Made by a program: the position numbers and the translations under genes. 64,000 bases of DNA from Streptomyces sp. GS7. GTDB taxonomy: Bacteria; Actinomycetota; Actinomycetes; Streptomycetales; Streptomycetaceae. The notes under the pieces are model-generated. The model was not told where the DNA came from. It was given only the letters and a program-made list of their open reading frames with translations, and made no database searches. The stretch spans positions 1,667,501 through 1,731,500 of the forward strand of contig NZ_CP047146.1 of NCBI RefSeq assembly GCF_009834125.1, written 5' to 3'. Below, piece by piece: positions 41,452-50,285 of this stretch (position 1 is its first letter; each line of letters opens with the position of its first letter).

Positions 41452-42534
41452 ATGGCGAACATCAAGGATGTGGCAGAGCGGGCGGGGGTCTCCGTCGCCA
41501 CCGTCTCCCGGGTCCTCAACGGCAACAGCCCGGTCGCGGAGACCCGCGAGCGGGTGCTCGCCGCCGTACGGGAGCTGGGCTACCGCCCCAACAACGTCGC
41601 CCGGGCCCTGCGTACCGCCCGCACCGGCGCACTCGGCCTGGTCATCAGCGACCTGACCAATCCGTTCTTCACCGAGCTCGCCGACGCCGTCGAGGACGCG
41701 GCCCGCAGCCTCGGCTACAGCCTGGTCATCGGCAACGCCGGCGAACGCCCCGAGCAGCAGGACGACTACATCCGCACCCTGCTCGACCGCCGGATCGACG
41801 GCCTGCTGGTCAGCTCGGCCGGTACCGGCTCGGCGATGCTCCGCGAGGTCGTCGCCTCCGGCACCCCGCTGGTCCTGCTGGACCGCGCCGTGCCCGGTAT
41901 CGACGCCCCGTGCGTCCGCGCCGACGGCCGCGCCGCGCTCACCGACCTCGCCGCCCATCTCGCCGCCCTCGGCCGCCGCCGCCCCGCGATCATCGTCGCC
42001 CCGGCCGGCACCCCCACCGGCGACGAACGCCTGGAACTCTTCCGTGCGGCACTGGCCGCGCACGGCATTCCGCTGCCCGACGAACGGGTCGGCGCCACCC
42101 CGGACCTCCAACCCACCGGCGGCCGGCGGGTGATGAGCGACTTCCTCGACCTTCCCGAACCGCCGGACGCGGTGCTGGCCACCGACAACCTGATGGCGCT
42201 GGGCGCGATGGACGAACTGCGGGCGCGCGGGCTGCGGGTCCCCGACGACATGGCGCTGGTGGTCTACGACGACGTGCCGTGGTTCGCGCACACCGATCCG
42301 CCGCTGACCGCCATCGCCCAGCCGACCCGCGAGCTGGGCCGTGCCGCGGTGCACGCCCTGCTGGAACGTATCGAGGGCCGCCCCGCCTCAACGGTGCTGC
42401 TGTCCGCCCGACTTGTCACCCGCCACTCCTGCGGCGAGCCGGGCACGGAGCAGCCGGCCGGCGGACCGGCCACCCGGCAGCCGGCCGACGGGACCACCAC
42501 GGTCCGGCCCGCCGACGAGCCGCCCACCGGCTGA
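41452..42534 (+). CDS. LacI family transcriptional regulator (RbsR-like)
   Basis: About 360 residues. The helix-turn-helix opens the protein, NIKDVAERAGVSVATVSRVL, followed by hinge YRPNNVARALRTARTG and a periplasmic-binding-protein-like sensor domain (LVISDLTNPFFTELADAVED, LLVSSAGTGS, VYDDVPWFAHTDPPLTAIAQ). ATG at 41452 is chosen because the helix-turn-helix starts there. A low-complexity tail (Gly/Pro/Thr) ends it. The gene leads a ribose-type transport operon and has paired palindromes upstream, so it most likely senses the imported pentose or its phosphate. Confidence 0.9.
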   Translation: MANIKDVAERAGVSVATVSRVLNGNSPVAETRERVLAAVRELGYRPNNVARALRTARTGALGLVISDLTNPFFTELADAVEDAARSLGYSLVIGNAGERPEQQDDYIRTLLDRRIDGLLVSSAGTGSAMLREVVASGTPLVLLDRAVPGIDAPCVRADGRAALTDLAAHLAALGRRRPAIIVAPAGTPTGDERLELFRAALAAHGIPLPDERVGATPDLQPTGGRRVMSDFLDLPEPPDAVLATDNLMALGAMDELRARGLRVPDDMALVVYDDVPWFAHTDPPLTAIAQPTRELGRAAVHALLERIEGRPASTVLLSARLVTRHSCGEPGTEQPAGGPATRQPADGTTTVRPADEPPTG

Positions 42535-42746
42535 TCCCGCCCGCACGCTTCCCGCCGAGGCCCCTGGCCCGAAGGCCCCCCGATCGACCGGCCCACCCGG
42601 CCCCGGCCCCGTCGCCCCGCCCGAGCAATCCACCCGGCATCCCCCCGACCCCAGCTCCCCATACCCCCGACCCCGCCGCCGAGCACCCCACCCCACCCAC
42701 CCCACCCGAAGACGACCGCACCACCCGAAGGAGAGAGGGGCAGCGT
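42535..42746. other. C-rich spacer between regulator and ATPase genes
   Basis: 212 bp of strongly C-rich plus strand (ccccac and ccacccg units near 42680-42730) with no gene. A ribosome binding site, GAAGGAGAGAGGGG, closes it. No hairpin or separate promoter is obvious. Confidence 0.35.
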
Positions 42747-44390
42747 ATGACCGGCGTCAACGACGACGTACCGGGCCGCCGCGAACTGCTGCGCGTGGAG
42801 GGGGTGAGGAAGTCGTTCCCCGGCGTGCGCGCGCTGGACGGTGTGGACCTGAGTCTGCGCACCGGCGAGGTGCACGTCCTGCTCGGCGAGAACGGCGCGG
42901 GCAAGAGCACCCTGATCAAGATGCTCTCCGGCGCCCACCGCCCCGACAGCGGGCGGATCCTCGCCGACGGCGGCCCGGACGGCTCGTACGACGGGCTCCA
43001 CGAGGTGCAGATCCGCTCCGCGCAGGACGCCGAACGGCTCGGCATCGCCACCATCTACCAGGAGTTCAACCTCGTCCCCGGGCTGACCGTCGCCGAGAAC
43101 ATCTTCCTGGGCCGCCAGCCGCGCACCGCGCTCGGCCTCGTCGACCGGAAGACCATGCGCGCCCGCGCCGCCGAACTCCTGCGCCGGGTACGCCTGGACG
43201 TCTCCCCGAACGCCCCGGTCGCCGAACTCGGTATCGCCCGGCTCCAGATGGTGGAGATCGCCAAGGCGCTCAGCCTGAACGCCCGGGTACTGATCATGGA
43301 CGAGCCGACCGCGGTCCTCACCTCCGAAGAGGTCGAGACGCTCTTCGGCATCGTCCGCGAACTGCGCTCCTCGGGCGTCGGGATCATCTTCATCACCCAC
43401 CACCTCGACGAGATCGGCGCGCTCGGCGACCGGGTCACCGTGCTGCGCGACGGCCGCTCGGTCGACGAGGTGCCCGCCGGAACCGGCGAGGACGAGCTGA
43501 TCCGGCTGATGGTCGGCCGGGACATCGCCGAGCAGTACCCGCGCCGCCGCCCCGACCAGGAGGAGCCGGGTACGCCGCTGCTGCGCGTACGGGGCCTGAC
43601 CCGGTACGGCGCCAAGGGCCCCAACGGCGCGTCGGCCCGGCCGGTCTTCGAGGGCATCGACTTCGACATCCGGGCCGGTGAGGTCGTCGGTCTCGCCGGG
43701 CTGGTCGGTGCGGGCCGTACCGAGGTCGCCCGGGCGATATGCGGTGTCGACCGCTACGACGCCGGCACGGTCGAGGTCGCGGGCACCGAGCTGGTGCGCG
43801 GCGACGTCCGGGCGGCGATGCGGGCCGGGCTGGGCCTGGTCCCCGAGGACCGCAAGGGCCAGGGGCTGGTGCTGGACGCCTCGCTGCAGGACAACCTGAC
43901 GCTGGCGCGGCTCGACCGGGACACCCGCGGCGGGCTGGTCGACCGGAGTGGCCAGCGGCGCGAAGCGGCGGCCGTCGCCGGGCGGTTGAAGGTCCGGATG
44001 AGCGGCCTGGGGCAGCATGCCCGCACCCTCTCCGGCGGCAACCAGCAGAAGATCGTCATCGGCAAGTGGCTGCTGGCCGAGACCAGGCTGCTGATCCTGG
44101 ACGAGCCGACGCGCGGCATCGATGTCGGCGCCAAGGTCGAGATCTACCAGATCGTCAACGAGCTGACGGCGGCCGGCTGCGCGGTGCTGATGATCTCCAG
44201 CGATCTGCCCGAGGTGCTCGGTATGAGCGACCGGGTGCTGGTGATGGCACAGGGACGGCTGACCGGTGAGCTGCGGGCCGGGGAGGCCACCCAGGACGCC
44301 GTGATGGAGCTCGCGCTCCAGTCCCCGCACGGCACTCCCGACGGCAGGAACACGAACGAGAGCGCGATGGAGGGCTCCGATGTCCGCTGA
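42747..44390 (+). CDS. rbsA: Ribose-type sugar ABC transporter ATP-binding protein
   Basis: About 547 residues with two tandem ATPase domains. First domain: Walker [15 protein letters not shown]-loop [15 protein letters not shown], a degenerate signature ([16 protein letters not shown]) and Walker [16 protein letters not shown]. Second domain: degenerate Walker [14 protein letters not shown], signature [14 protein letters not shown] and [16 protein letters not shown]. This is the RbsA/MglA/XylG layout. It energises uptake with the permease and binding protein encoded next (11-bp overlap with the permease frame). The symbol reflects family; ribose is inferred from the ribokinase in the operon. 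Confidence 0.88.
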   Translation: MTGVNDDVPGRRELLRVEGVRKSFPGVRALDGVDLSLRTGEVHVLLGENGAGKSTLIKMLSGAHRPDSGRILADGGPDGSYDGLHEVQIRSAQDAERLGIATIYQEFNLVPGLTVAENIFLGRQPRTALGLVDRKTMRARAAELLRRVRLDVSPNAPVAELGIARLQMVEIAKALSLNARVLIMDEPTAVLTSEEVETLFGIVRELRSSGVGIIFITHHLDEIGALGDRVTVLRDGRSVDEVPAGTGEDELIRLMVGRDIAEQYPRRRPDQEEPGTPLLRVRGLTRYGAKGPNGASARPVFEGIDFDIRAGEVVGLAGLVGAGRTEVARAICGVDRYDAGTVEVAGTELVRGDVRAAMRAGLGLVPEDRKGQGLVLDASLQDNLTLARLDRDTRGGLVDRSGQRREAAAVAGRLKVRMSGLGQHARTLSGGNQQKIVIGKWLLAETRLLILDEPTRGIDVGAKVEIYQIVNELTAAGCAVLMISSDLPEVLGMSDRVLVMAQGRLTGELRAGEATQDAVMELALQSPHGTPDGRNTNESAMEGSDVR

Positions 44391-45387
44391 GGTGAAGACG
44401 GCAGCCGCCCCGGAGGCGGCGGGCGGGGCACCGTCCCCGGACGGTCTCGGGCCGTGGTTCTCCCGGGCCGTGCTGCGGAACGGCCCGCTCGGCGGCCTGA
44501 TCGCCCTGGCCGTCGTGATGGCGGTGCTGTCCCGGGACTTCCTCAACGGCCAGAACCTCCTCAACGTCGGTGTCCAGGCGTCGGTCACCGCGATCCTGGC
44601 CTTCGGCGTCACCTTCGTGATCGTCTCGGCCGGTATCGACCTGTCGGTCGGCTCGGTCGCCGCGCTGTCCGCCACCGTGGTCGCCTGGGCCGCCACCAAG
44701 GAGGGTCTGCCCGTCTGGCTCGCGGTGCTGCTCGGCCTCGCGGTCGGCGTGGCGGCCGGACTGGTCTCCGGCGCCCTGGTCGCGTACGGCAGGCTGCCCG
44801 CCTTCATCGCCACCCTGGCGATGCTCTCCGTCGGCCGCGGCCTGGCCCTGGTCATCTCCGGCGGCTCACCGATCCCCTTCCCCGGTGCGGTCGACGCGCT
44901 CGGCGACACTCTGGGCGGCTGGCTGCCGGTGCCGGTCCTCGTCATGATCGCCATGGGGCTGATCGCCGCACTCATCCTGGCCCGTACGTACTCGGGCCGC
45001 GCGATGTTCGCGATCGGCGGCAACGAGGAGGCCGCCCGGCTCTCCGGCATCAACGTCAGGCGCCGCAAACTCGTCATCTACGCGCTGTCCGGGCTGTTCG
45101 CCGCGGTCGCCGGCATCGTGCTGGCCGCCCGGCTCACCTCCTCCTAGCCGCAGGCCGCGGGCGGTTACGAGCTGGATGCCATCGCCGCCGTCGTCATCGG
45201 CGGCGCCAGCCTCTCGGGCGGTTCCGGCAAGGCGTCCGGCACCCTGATCGGGGCGCTGATCCTCGCCGTGCTGCGCAACGGCCTCAACCTGCTGAGCGTC
45301 TCCGCGTTCTGGCAGCAGGTCGCCACCGGTCTGGTGATCGCGCTCGCCGTCCTCCTGGACACCCTGCGGCGCCGGAGCGCGCGATGA
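44380..45387 (+). pseudogene. rbsC: Ribose-type ABC permease interrupted by an in-frame TAG
   Basis: The reading frame encodes an RbsC-like permease of about 335 residues: several helices (GLIALAVVMAVLS, AGIDLSVGSVAALSATVVAW, GRLPAFIATLAMLSVGRGLA, GGNEEAARLSGINV). After RLTSS the codon at 45145-45147 is TAG (codon 256). The same frame then continues with the expected family sequence [20 protein letters not shown] to a normal TGA at 45385-45387. The family usually has Gln near this position, so a single CAG-to-TAG change explains it. The truncated product would lack the last two or three helices. It could be a true recent null, a sequencing error, or be read through. Confidence 0.85.
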
Positions 45388-46301
45388 GGCGGCGAACCGC
45401 ACTCATCGGCGCGGCACTTCTGGTGGGCGCGCTCGCCCTCTCCGGCTGCGACCGCGGCGGCGACACCGACCTGGGGCTGGCGCTGTCCACGATGAACAAC
45501 CCGTTCTTCGTCGGTATCAAGGAGGGTGCGCAGGCCGAGGCGGACGCCCGCGGACTGCACATCAACATCACCGACGCGCAGAACGACCCGATGCAGCAGA
45601 TCAACCAGATGGAGACGTTCACCAGCCAGCAGGTGAAGGCGGCCATCATCAACCCGGTGGATTCCGACGCCGCCGTCCCGGCCGTCGGCGTCGCCAACCG
45701 GGCGAAGGTGCCGGTCATCTCCATCGACCGCGGTGTCAACGGCGGCACGGTCGGCTCGACCATCGCGTCCGACAACGTCGCCGGCGGCCGGCTCGCCGCG
45801 AAGACGCTGGCCACGGCGCTCGGCGGCAGGGGCACGGTGGCCTTCCTCGAAGGCCAGCCCGGCACCTCCGCCGCCCGCGAACGCGGCCAGGGCTTCGAGG
45901 AGGGCATCGGCCAGTACCCCGGTATCCAGGTCGTCGCCCGGCAGCCCGCCGACTTCGACCGCACCAAGGGCATGGACGTGATGTCCAATATGCTCCAGGC
46001 GCACCGCGGCATCGACGGGGTGTTCGCCGCCAACGACGAGATGGCGCTCGGTGCCGCCAAGGCGCTGGGGGCCCGCTCCGGCAGGGACGTGAAGGTGGTC
46101 GCCTTCGACGGCACCCCGGACGGCGTCCGGGCGGTCCGCGACGGGACCCTGACCGCCACCGTCGCCCAGCAGCCGAAACTCCTCGGCAAGCAGGCGGTGG
46201 ACTGGGCGCTGCGGGCATCCCGCGGCGAGCGGCTGCCGCGGACGGTGAAGGTGCCGGTGGTCCTGGTGACGGCGGCGAACGCCGCGCGCTTCGGCGGCTG
46301 A
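45384..46301 (+). CDS. rbsB: Ribose-type sugar-binding lipoprotein
   Basis: About 305 residues; the ATG overlaps the permease stop (ATGA). Signal peptide: [20 protein letters not shown] with lipobox ALSGC (Cys22). The mature protein is a type I periplasmic-binding-protein fold: [32 protein letters not shown], the pocket residues in [10 protein letters not shown] and [15 protein letters not shown]. Such proteins bind ribose or a related pentose. It may be expressed even though the permease is broken, since the downstream frame is intact. Confidence 0.88.
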   Translation: MRRRTALIGAALLVGALALSGCDRGGDTDLGLALSTMNNPFFVGIKEGAQAEADARGLHINITDAQNDPMQQINQMETFTSQQVKAAIINPVDSDAAVPAVGVANRAKVPVISIDRGVNGGTVGSTIASDNVAGGRLAAKTLATALGGRGTVAFLEGQPGTSAARERGQGFEEGIGQYPGIQVVARQPADFDRTKGMDVMSNMLQAHRGIDGVFAANDEMALGAAKALGARSGRDVKVVAFDGTPDGVRAVRDGTLTATVAQQPKLLGKQAVDWALRASRGERLPRTVKVPVVLVTAANAARFGG

Positions 46302-46426
46302 CGGTGCGGCCCGGCGGCAGCGACGGGCCGCCGGGCGGCAACAGGCGGGAAGAGACGGGAAAGCGGCGTACGGACACGCGGGAGCAACGCGCGGACCGGC
46401 GCTCGGACAAGGGAGAAGAACGGCGC

Positions 46427-47353
46427 ATGTACGACGTCCTGGTGGTCGGCTCGGCCAACGCGGATCTGACGGTACGGGTGGCACGGCGGCCCGGCGCGGG
46501 CGAGACCGTGCTCGGCACGGACCTGGTCGAGACGGCCGGCGGCAAGGGCGCCAACCAGGCAGCCGCCGCGGCCCGGATCGGTGGGCGCACCGCGCTGCTC
46601 GCGCGGGTCGGCGGTGACGCGTACGGTGAACTGCTGCTCGCCGCCCAGCGCATGGCGGGCACCGACGTCACACCGGTCATCGTGGACGAGAGCGCCCGCA
46701 CCGGCACCGCGATGATCATCGTCGACCCGGACGGCGACAACAGCATCGTCGTCTCGCCGGGAGCCAACGCCGCGCTCACCCCACACGACGTCACCGCGGC
46801 CAGGGACGTCATCGCGGCCTCGTCGGTGGTCTCCCTCCAGCTGGAGGTGCCGATGGAGACCGTACGGGCCGCCGCCGCGACGGCCGAGGCCGCCGGCACC
46901 CGGGTGGTCCTCAACCCCTCGCCGGCACCCGAGACCCTCGACCGCGAACTCCTCGCCGTGGCCGACCCGTTGGTGGTCAACGAGCACGAGGCCCGGCAGC
47001 TGTCCGGCCGCACCGACGGCAGGCCCGCGGACTGGGCGTCCGCGCTGCGCGAGCAGGGCGCCCGGTCGGTCGTGGTCACCCTCGGCGGGGACGGCGCCCT
47101 GGTCCTGGACGCGTCCGGGACGGCGGAGATCCCGGGCGTACGCGTCAAGGCCGTGGACACCACCGGCGCCGGCGACGCCTTCACCGGCGCGCTCGCCACC
47201 CGCCTGGCCGCCGGAGCGACCCTGCCCGAAGCGGCCCGCTTCGCGGTGCGCGTCGGGGCCGCGGCCGTCACCAAGCCGGGCGCACAGCCGTCGTACCCCA
47301 CGGCGGAGGACCTGGCGCAGCTGCCGGAGACGCCGGAGCTGCCGGAGAACTGA
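46427..47353 (+). CDS. rbsK: Ribokinase
   Basis: About 308 residues from ATG at 46427, with GGGAGAAG nine bases upstream. PfkB signatures: VVGSANADLTVRVARRPGAG, ETAGGKGANQAAAAARIGG and DTTGAGDAFTGALATRLAAG with the catalytic Asp in GAGDAF. It phosphorylates ribose at C5 for entry to the pentose phosphate pathway. The gene ends the operon; a 125-bp spacer precedes it. Its intact state beside a broken permease is worth noting. Confidence 0.9.
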   Translation: MYDVLVVGSANADLTVRVARRPGAGETVLGTDLVETAGGKGANQAAAAARIGGRTALLARVGGDAYGELLLAAQRMAGTDVTPVIVDESARTGTAMIIVDPDGDNSIVVSPGANAALTPHDVTAARDVIAASSVVSLQLEVPMETVRAAAATAEAAGTRVVLNPSPAPETLDRELLAVADPLVVNEHEARQLSGRTDGRPADWASALREQGARSVVVTLGGDGALVLDASGTAEIPGVRVKAVDTTGAGDAFTGALATRLAAGATLPEAARFAVRVGAAAVTKPGAQPSYPTAEDLAQLPETPELPEN

Positions 47354-47354
47354 T

Positions 47355-47515
47355 CCGGCGGGAACCGGCCCGGCGGGAACCGATCCGGCACGAGCTGCTC
47401 CGGCACGAGCTGCTCCGGCGGGATCCGAGCCGGCGACAGCTGCTACGGCGGAAATCGCCCTGGCGGGATGCGATCCGGAGGGAACTGCTCCGGCGGGATC
47501 CGATCCGGTGGAGGG
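47355..47515. repeat. Tandem repeats after ribokinase
   Basis: Imperfect 15-17-bp units. A perfect tandem of ccggcacgagctgct lies at 47385-47399 and 47400-47414, and variants of ccggcgggatccga / ccggcgggaaccga fill the rest. The pattern covers most of the gap between the convergent rbsK and vanX-like genes. No gene is present. Confidence 0.8.
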
Positions 47516-47613
47516 AGGAGCGGGGCTGAGGGACGCCAGGGCGCCGGAGGTCCCGACGGGGCGGCGCGATACGGCGGTTACCCACCGGCTCGCCGCACCC
47601 CGCCGCCCGCACC

Positions 47614-48399
47614 TCACCGCTCGGCCCCTTCCCTCAGGAGGACGGGCTCCGCCCCCGCCTCCGTGCCGCGCGCCTCCGGCTTTCCGCCACGCTCGGCGCC
47701 CTGCTCCTCGCCGAACTCCGCGGGCCCGTACAGCGCATGCGCCGCACCGGTCGTCAGCGCCCAGTAGCGGTCCCCGTAGGACCAGTGCCACCACTCGGTC
47801 GGGTAGTTGACCGGGCCCGCCCCGTGCAGCGCCGCGGCCAGCACCCGGCGGTTGGCGCGGGCGGCAGGCGTCAGGTCCGGGGCCGACGTATAGCAGGCGC
47901 CGTCGCTCTCCTCCGGGGACGTGTCGATCGGAGTCCCCATGTCGACAGAGCCGCCGTCGGTCGTGACCAGGGTGAGGTCCACCGCACCGCCCGCGCTGTG
48001 CGGTGCGATCTCGGGCGGCGACACAAAGCGGCTGGCGGCCTGACGGACCCGTGCCGTGTCCCAGTCGGGGTGCGCGGCGCGCAGTTCGCGCCCGTGCCGC
48101 TCGAAGTACCGGCGCTGGAGGGCCGGTGGGCGGTATCCCTCGACGACCTGGAGCCGCAGCCCGTCCGGGAGTGCCCGCTGCGCCGCCAGCAGCCGCCGCA
48201 GCACGCCTTCCCGCAGATACGCGAAGGCGCCCGTCCCGCCGTCCTCCTCGTCGTTGGGTCCGTCCGCCTTGAGTCCGTCCGCCTTGAGCCCGTCCGCCTT
48301 GAGCCCGTCCGCGAGGAGCGCGGGCGCGGCGGTCCGGAGATCCACCAGCGGCTCACCGCACTCCCGGACCGGCACCGCGGCCACCGCGGGGTCGGCCAT
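47614..48399 (-). CDS. D-alanyl-D-alanine dipeptidase (VanX-like)
   Basis: About 261 residues from ATG at 48399. M15 zinc-peptidase motifs: LRLQVVEGYRP, SPPEIAPHSAGGAVDLTLV (zinc ligands His and Asp in PHSAGGAVDL) and the catalytic EWWHW. VanX hydrolyses D-Ala-D-Ala; chromosomal relatives serve D-Ala recycling. The protein is probably cytoplasmic. Near residues 31-48 it carries ADGLK units repeated three to four times, encoded by a 15-bp tandem repeat at about 48257-48312. No vanHA or sensor kinase is adjacent, so glycopeptide resistance is not implied. Confidence 0.87.
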   Translation of the reverse strand: MADPAVAAVPVRECGEPLVDLRTAAPALLADGLKADGLKADGLKADGPNDEEDGGTGAFAYLREGVLRRLLAAQRALPDGLRLQVVEGYRPPALQRRYFERHGRELRAAHPDWDTARVRQAASRFVSPPEIAPHSAGGAVDLTLVTTDGGSVDMGTPIDTSPEESDGACYTSAPDLTPAARANRRVLAAALHGAGPVNYPTEWWHWSYGDRYWALTTGAAHALYGPAEFGEEQGAERGGKPEARGTEAGAEPVLLREGAER

Positions 48400-48411
48400 C
48401 AGCGTGACCGC

Positions 48412-49182
48412 CTACCGGACATCGCTCAGCACCAGTTCGCCGTCGCTGACGTCGCCGCCGCCGTCGCCGCGATCGTCGGCACCCGCTCCCGTCCCCGGCC
48501 ACGCGGACGCCCCCGCCACCCGCTCACCGGAAGGCAGCCAGCCGCCGCTGAGCCCGCAGGCCGGGCCGGGGCTTCCGACCTCGATCCCATTGGCGAGCAG
48601 CACATACAGCCCGTGCTCCCGGGCCAGTTCCGCATACCGCGCCACCCGCTCCGCGCCGTCGTGGAAGGCGCTGGAGAGATAGACCCGGCAACCGTCCGCC
48701 ACGGCCCGCTCCGGCACCTCGGGGAAACTGCTGTCGAAGCAGGTGGCGAGCGCGAACCGGATGCCGCCCAGCGTGAACCGGCCGTGTGCGGTCCCCGGTG
48801 CGAAGACCTTCGACTCGCTCTCTGCCAGATGCCGCTTGTCGTAGCGGGTGAGCAGCGCGCCGTCCGGCCCGTACACGAACGTCGCGATGGTCGGCGCGGC
48901 CCCGTCGCCGGCGCCCCGTCCCGCGGCGTTCACCACCGCCGCGATCCCGGCCGTCCGGCACGCCTCCCGCACGGGCTCCAGCCGGGCGTCGTCGGGCAGC
49001 ACCGCCAGACCCGCCGGATCGGCGGCTATCAGATGCAGGTCGTAGTGGGTCAGCGCCAGTTCGGAGAAGACCACCAGCCCGGCGCCGCGCTCGCCGGCGT
49101 CGGCGATGAGGGCGGCCATCCGTGCGGCGTTGGTGGCGATATCGCCTGGTACGGAGGGGAATTGTGCGGCAGCAATGATCAT
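48412..49182 (-). CDS. Carbon-nitrogen hydrolase (nitrilase superfamily)
   Basis: About 256 residues from ATG at 49182. Catalytic triad signatures: Glu in LVVFSELALTHYDLH, Lys in LTRYDKRHLAESE and Cys in RFALATCFDSSFPE. The start MIIAAAQFPSVPGDI is typical of the family. It probably hydrolyses an amide or N-carbamoyl bond. Start choice rests on homology, because no strong ribosome binding site is seen. It lies 12 bp before the VanX-like gene on the same strand, so they may form a two-gene operon. Confidence 0.85.
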   Translation of the reverse strand: MIIAAAQFPSVPGDIATNAARMAALIADAGERGAGLVVFSELALTHYDLHLIAADPAGLAVLPDDARLEPVREACRTAGIAAVVNAAGRGAGDGAAPTIATFVYGPDGALLTRYDKRHLAESESKVFAPGTAHGRFTLGGIRFALATCFDSSFPEVPERAVADGCRVYLSSAFHDGAERVARYAELAREHGLYVLLANGIEVGSPGPACGLSGGWLPSGERVAGASAWPGTGAGADDRGDGGGDVSDGELVLSDVR

Positions 49183-49419
49183 TCGCCCATGATGCCCGGC
49201 CCGCCCGCGACGCGTCCGGGCCTGTGGACAACTCCCGCCCGCACGCTCCGGGCCCCGTCCGTGCGCGTCATCAGGCGTGCCCTGCCGCCCAGCCCGGCTG
49301 CGCCGGCACCTCGCCCGCCGCACCTGCCGCCGCCTCTGAACTCCCGCCCCGGACGCGGCAGTACGCGCAGCAGCGCGCCGGCGGCCCTGCCCCCCCGGGT
49401 CCTGGCCGGACCCGCCGGC

Positions 49420-50163
49420 CTAGGGACTGTCCGGCGGGCCGGGGGCGGACCGGCCCTGGTCGGCCCCCGCGCCGGGTTTCTCGGTAGTCCCCTGGCCCGG
49501 CTCTTCGGCGGGCTCGTCGTCCTGTCCGGCCATGCTTCCGAGCAGCGTCAGGAAATCCCGGAACGCGGCGGGCATGTCGACGTTCTCGGGGTCCAGCAGC
49601 CATTGCAGCTGAAGTCCGTCCATCACTGCGACGAGCAGCGGCGCCGCCTGCTCCGGGGTCAGCCCGCCGGGCAGGGTGTCGCCGAACTCGGCCCGCAGCG
49701 CCCCGGCCAGCGCCCGGCGCACGGCACGGAAACGGGTCTCGAAGAACTCGCGTGCCGGATGGTCCTCGGTGACGCTGTCGGCCGACAGCACGGTGTACGT
49801 CTGGACGATGCCGGGACGGGTGGCGTTGTAGTCGACGAGCTGGGCGAGGGTGCCGGTGCGCCAGGCGCCGGACGCCGCGGCGGCCGCGTCCCAGCGGTCG
49901 CGCGCCTCCAGCACGCCGATGAGCAGCAGCTCCTTCGTCGGGAAGTGGTGCAGCAGCCCCTGCTGGGTCAGCCCGGCGCGCTCGGCGATGGCGGCGAGGG
50001 AGGTGCGGCGGTAGCCGCGCTCGGCGATCAGCTCCATGGCGGCCTCCATGATCGCCGCACGCCGCTCGGCGCCCTGGACCTCCCGTCCGCCGCCGCCCCT
50101 CCGGGGTCCCCGGGAGAGGCCCTGATCTCGTGCGCTCACGAGCCGAGCGTAACTCTCCCGCAT
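49420..50163 (-). CDS. TetR family regulator
   Basis: About 247 residues from ATG at 50163 (an in-frame GTG at 50139 is another option). Helix-turn-helix: AAMELIAERGYRRTSLAAIA then ERAGLTQQGLLHHFPTKEL. The C-terminal domain holds LVAVMDGLQLQWLLDPENVD, common in Streptomyces regulators next to glycosidases. An acidic, Gly/Pro-rich tail ends it. It is divergent from the GH3 gene with a 22-bp palindrome between, so it probably represses the glucosidase and itself. Confidence 0.9.
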   Translation of the reverse strand: MRESYARLVSARDQGLSRGPRRGGGGREVQGAERRAAIMEAAMELIAERGYRRTSLAAIAERAGLTQQGLLHHFPTKELLLIGVLEARDRWDAAAAASGAWRTGTLAQLVDYNATRPGIVQTYTVLSADSVTEDHPAREFFETRFRAVRRALAGALRAEFGDTLPGGLTPEQAAPLLVAVMDGLQLQWLLDPENVDMPAAFRDFLTLLGSMAGQDDEPAEEPGQGTTEKPGAGADQGRSAPGPPDSP

Positions 50164-50233
50164 GCACTCTCAGTGCTCTACACCCCCTATATGTAACGTA
50201 CTGCTAACGATCCCTACCGTGTGCACGGTAGGG
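50164..50233. promoter_or_regulatory. TetR operator candidate between regulator and GH3 genes
   Basis: CCCTACCGTG-TG-CACGGTAGGG at 50212-50233 is a 22-bp inverted repeat with perfect 10-bp arms, 52 bp before the GH3 start. A shorter GCACT-CTC-AGTGC repeat lies at 50164-50176 beside the regulator start. AT-rich sequence between them (tatatgtaacgtac) may contain promoter -10 elements. Confidence 0.72.
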
Positions 50234-50285
50234 AGGTGAGAATTCGGCCAGGGGGCCCGCACGTCCAGTCAAGGGAGCGCCGCAG

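Noticed and set aside
45148..45387. Separate short gene for the C-terminal part of the permease
   Set aside because: No start codon with a ribosome binding site follows the TAG; it is the remaining frame of the same permease.
47614..48399. Glycopeptide resistance cluster
   Set aside because: Only a VanX-like gene is present; no vanH, vanA or vanRS-type genes lie nearby.
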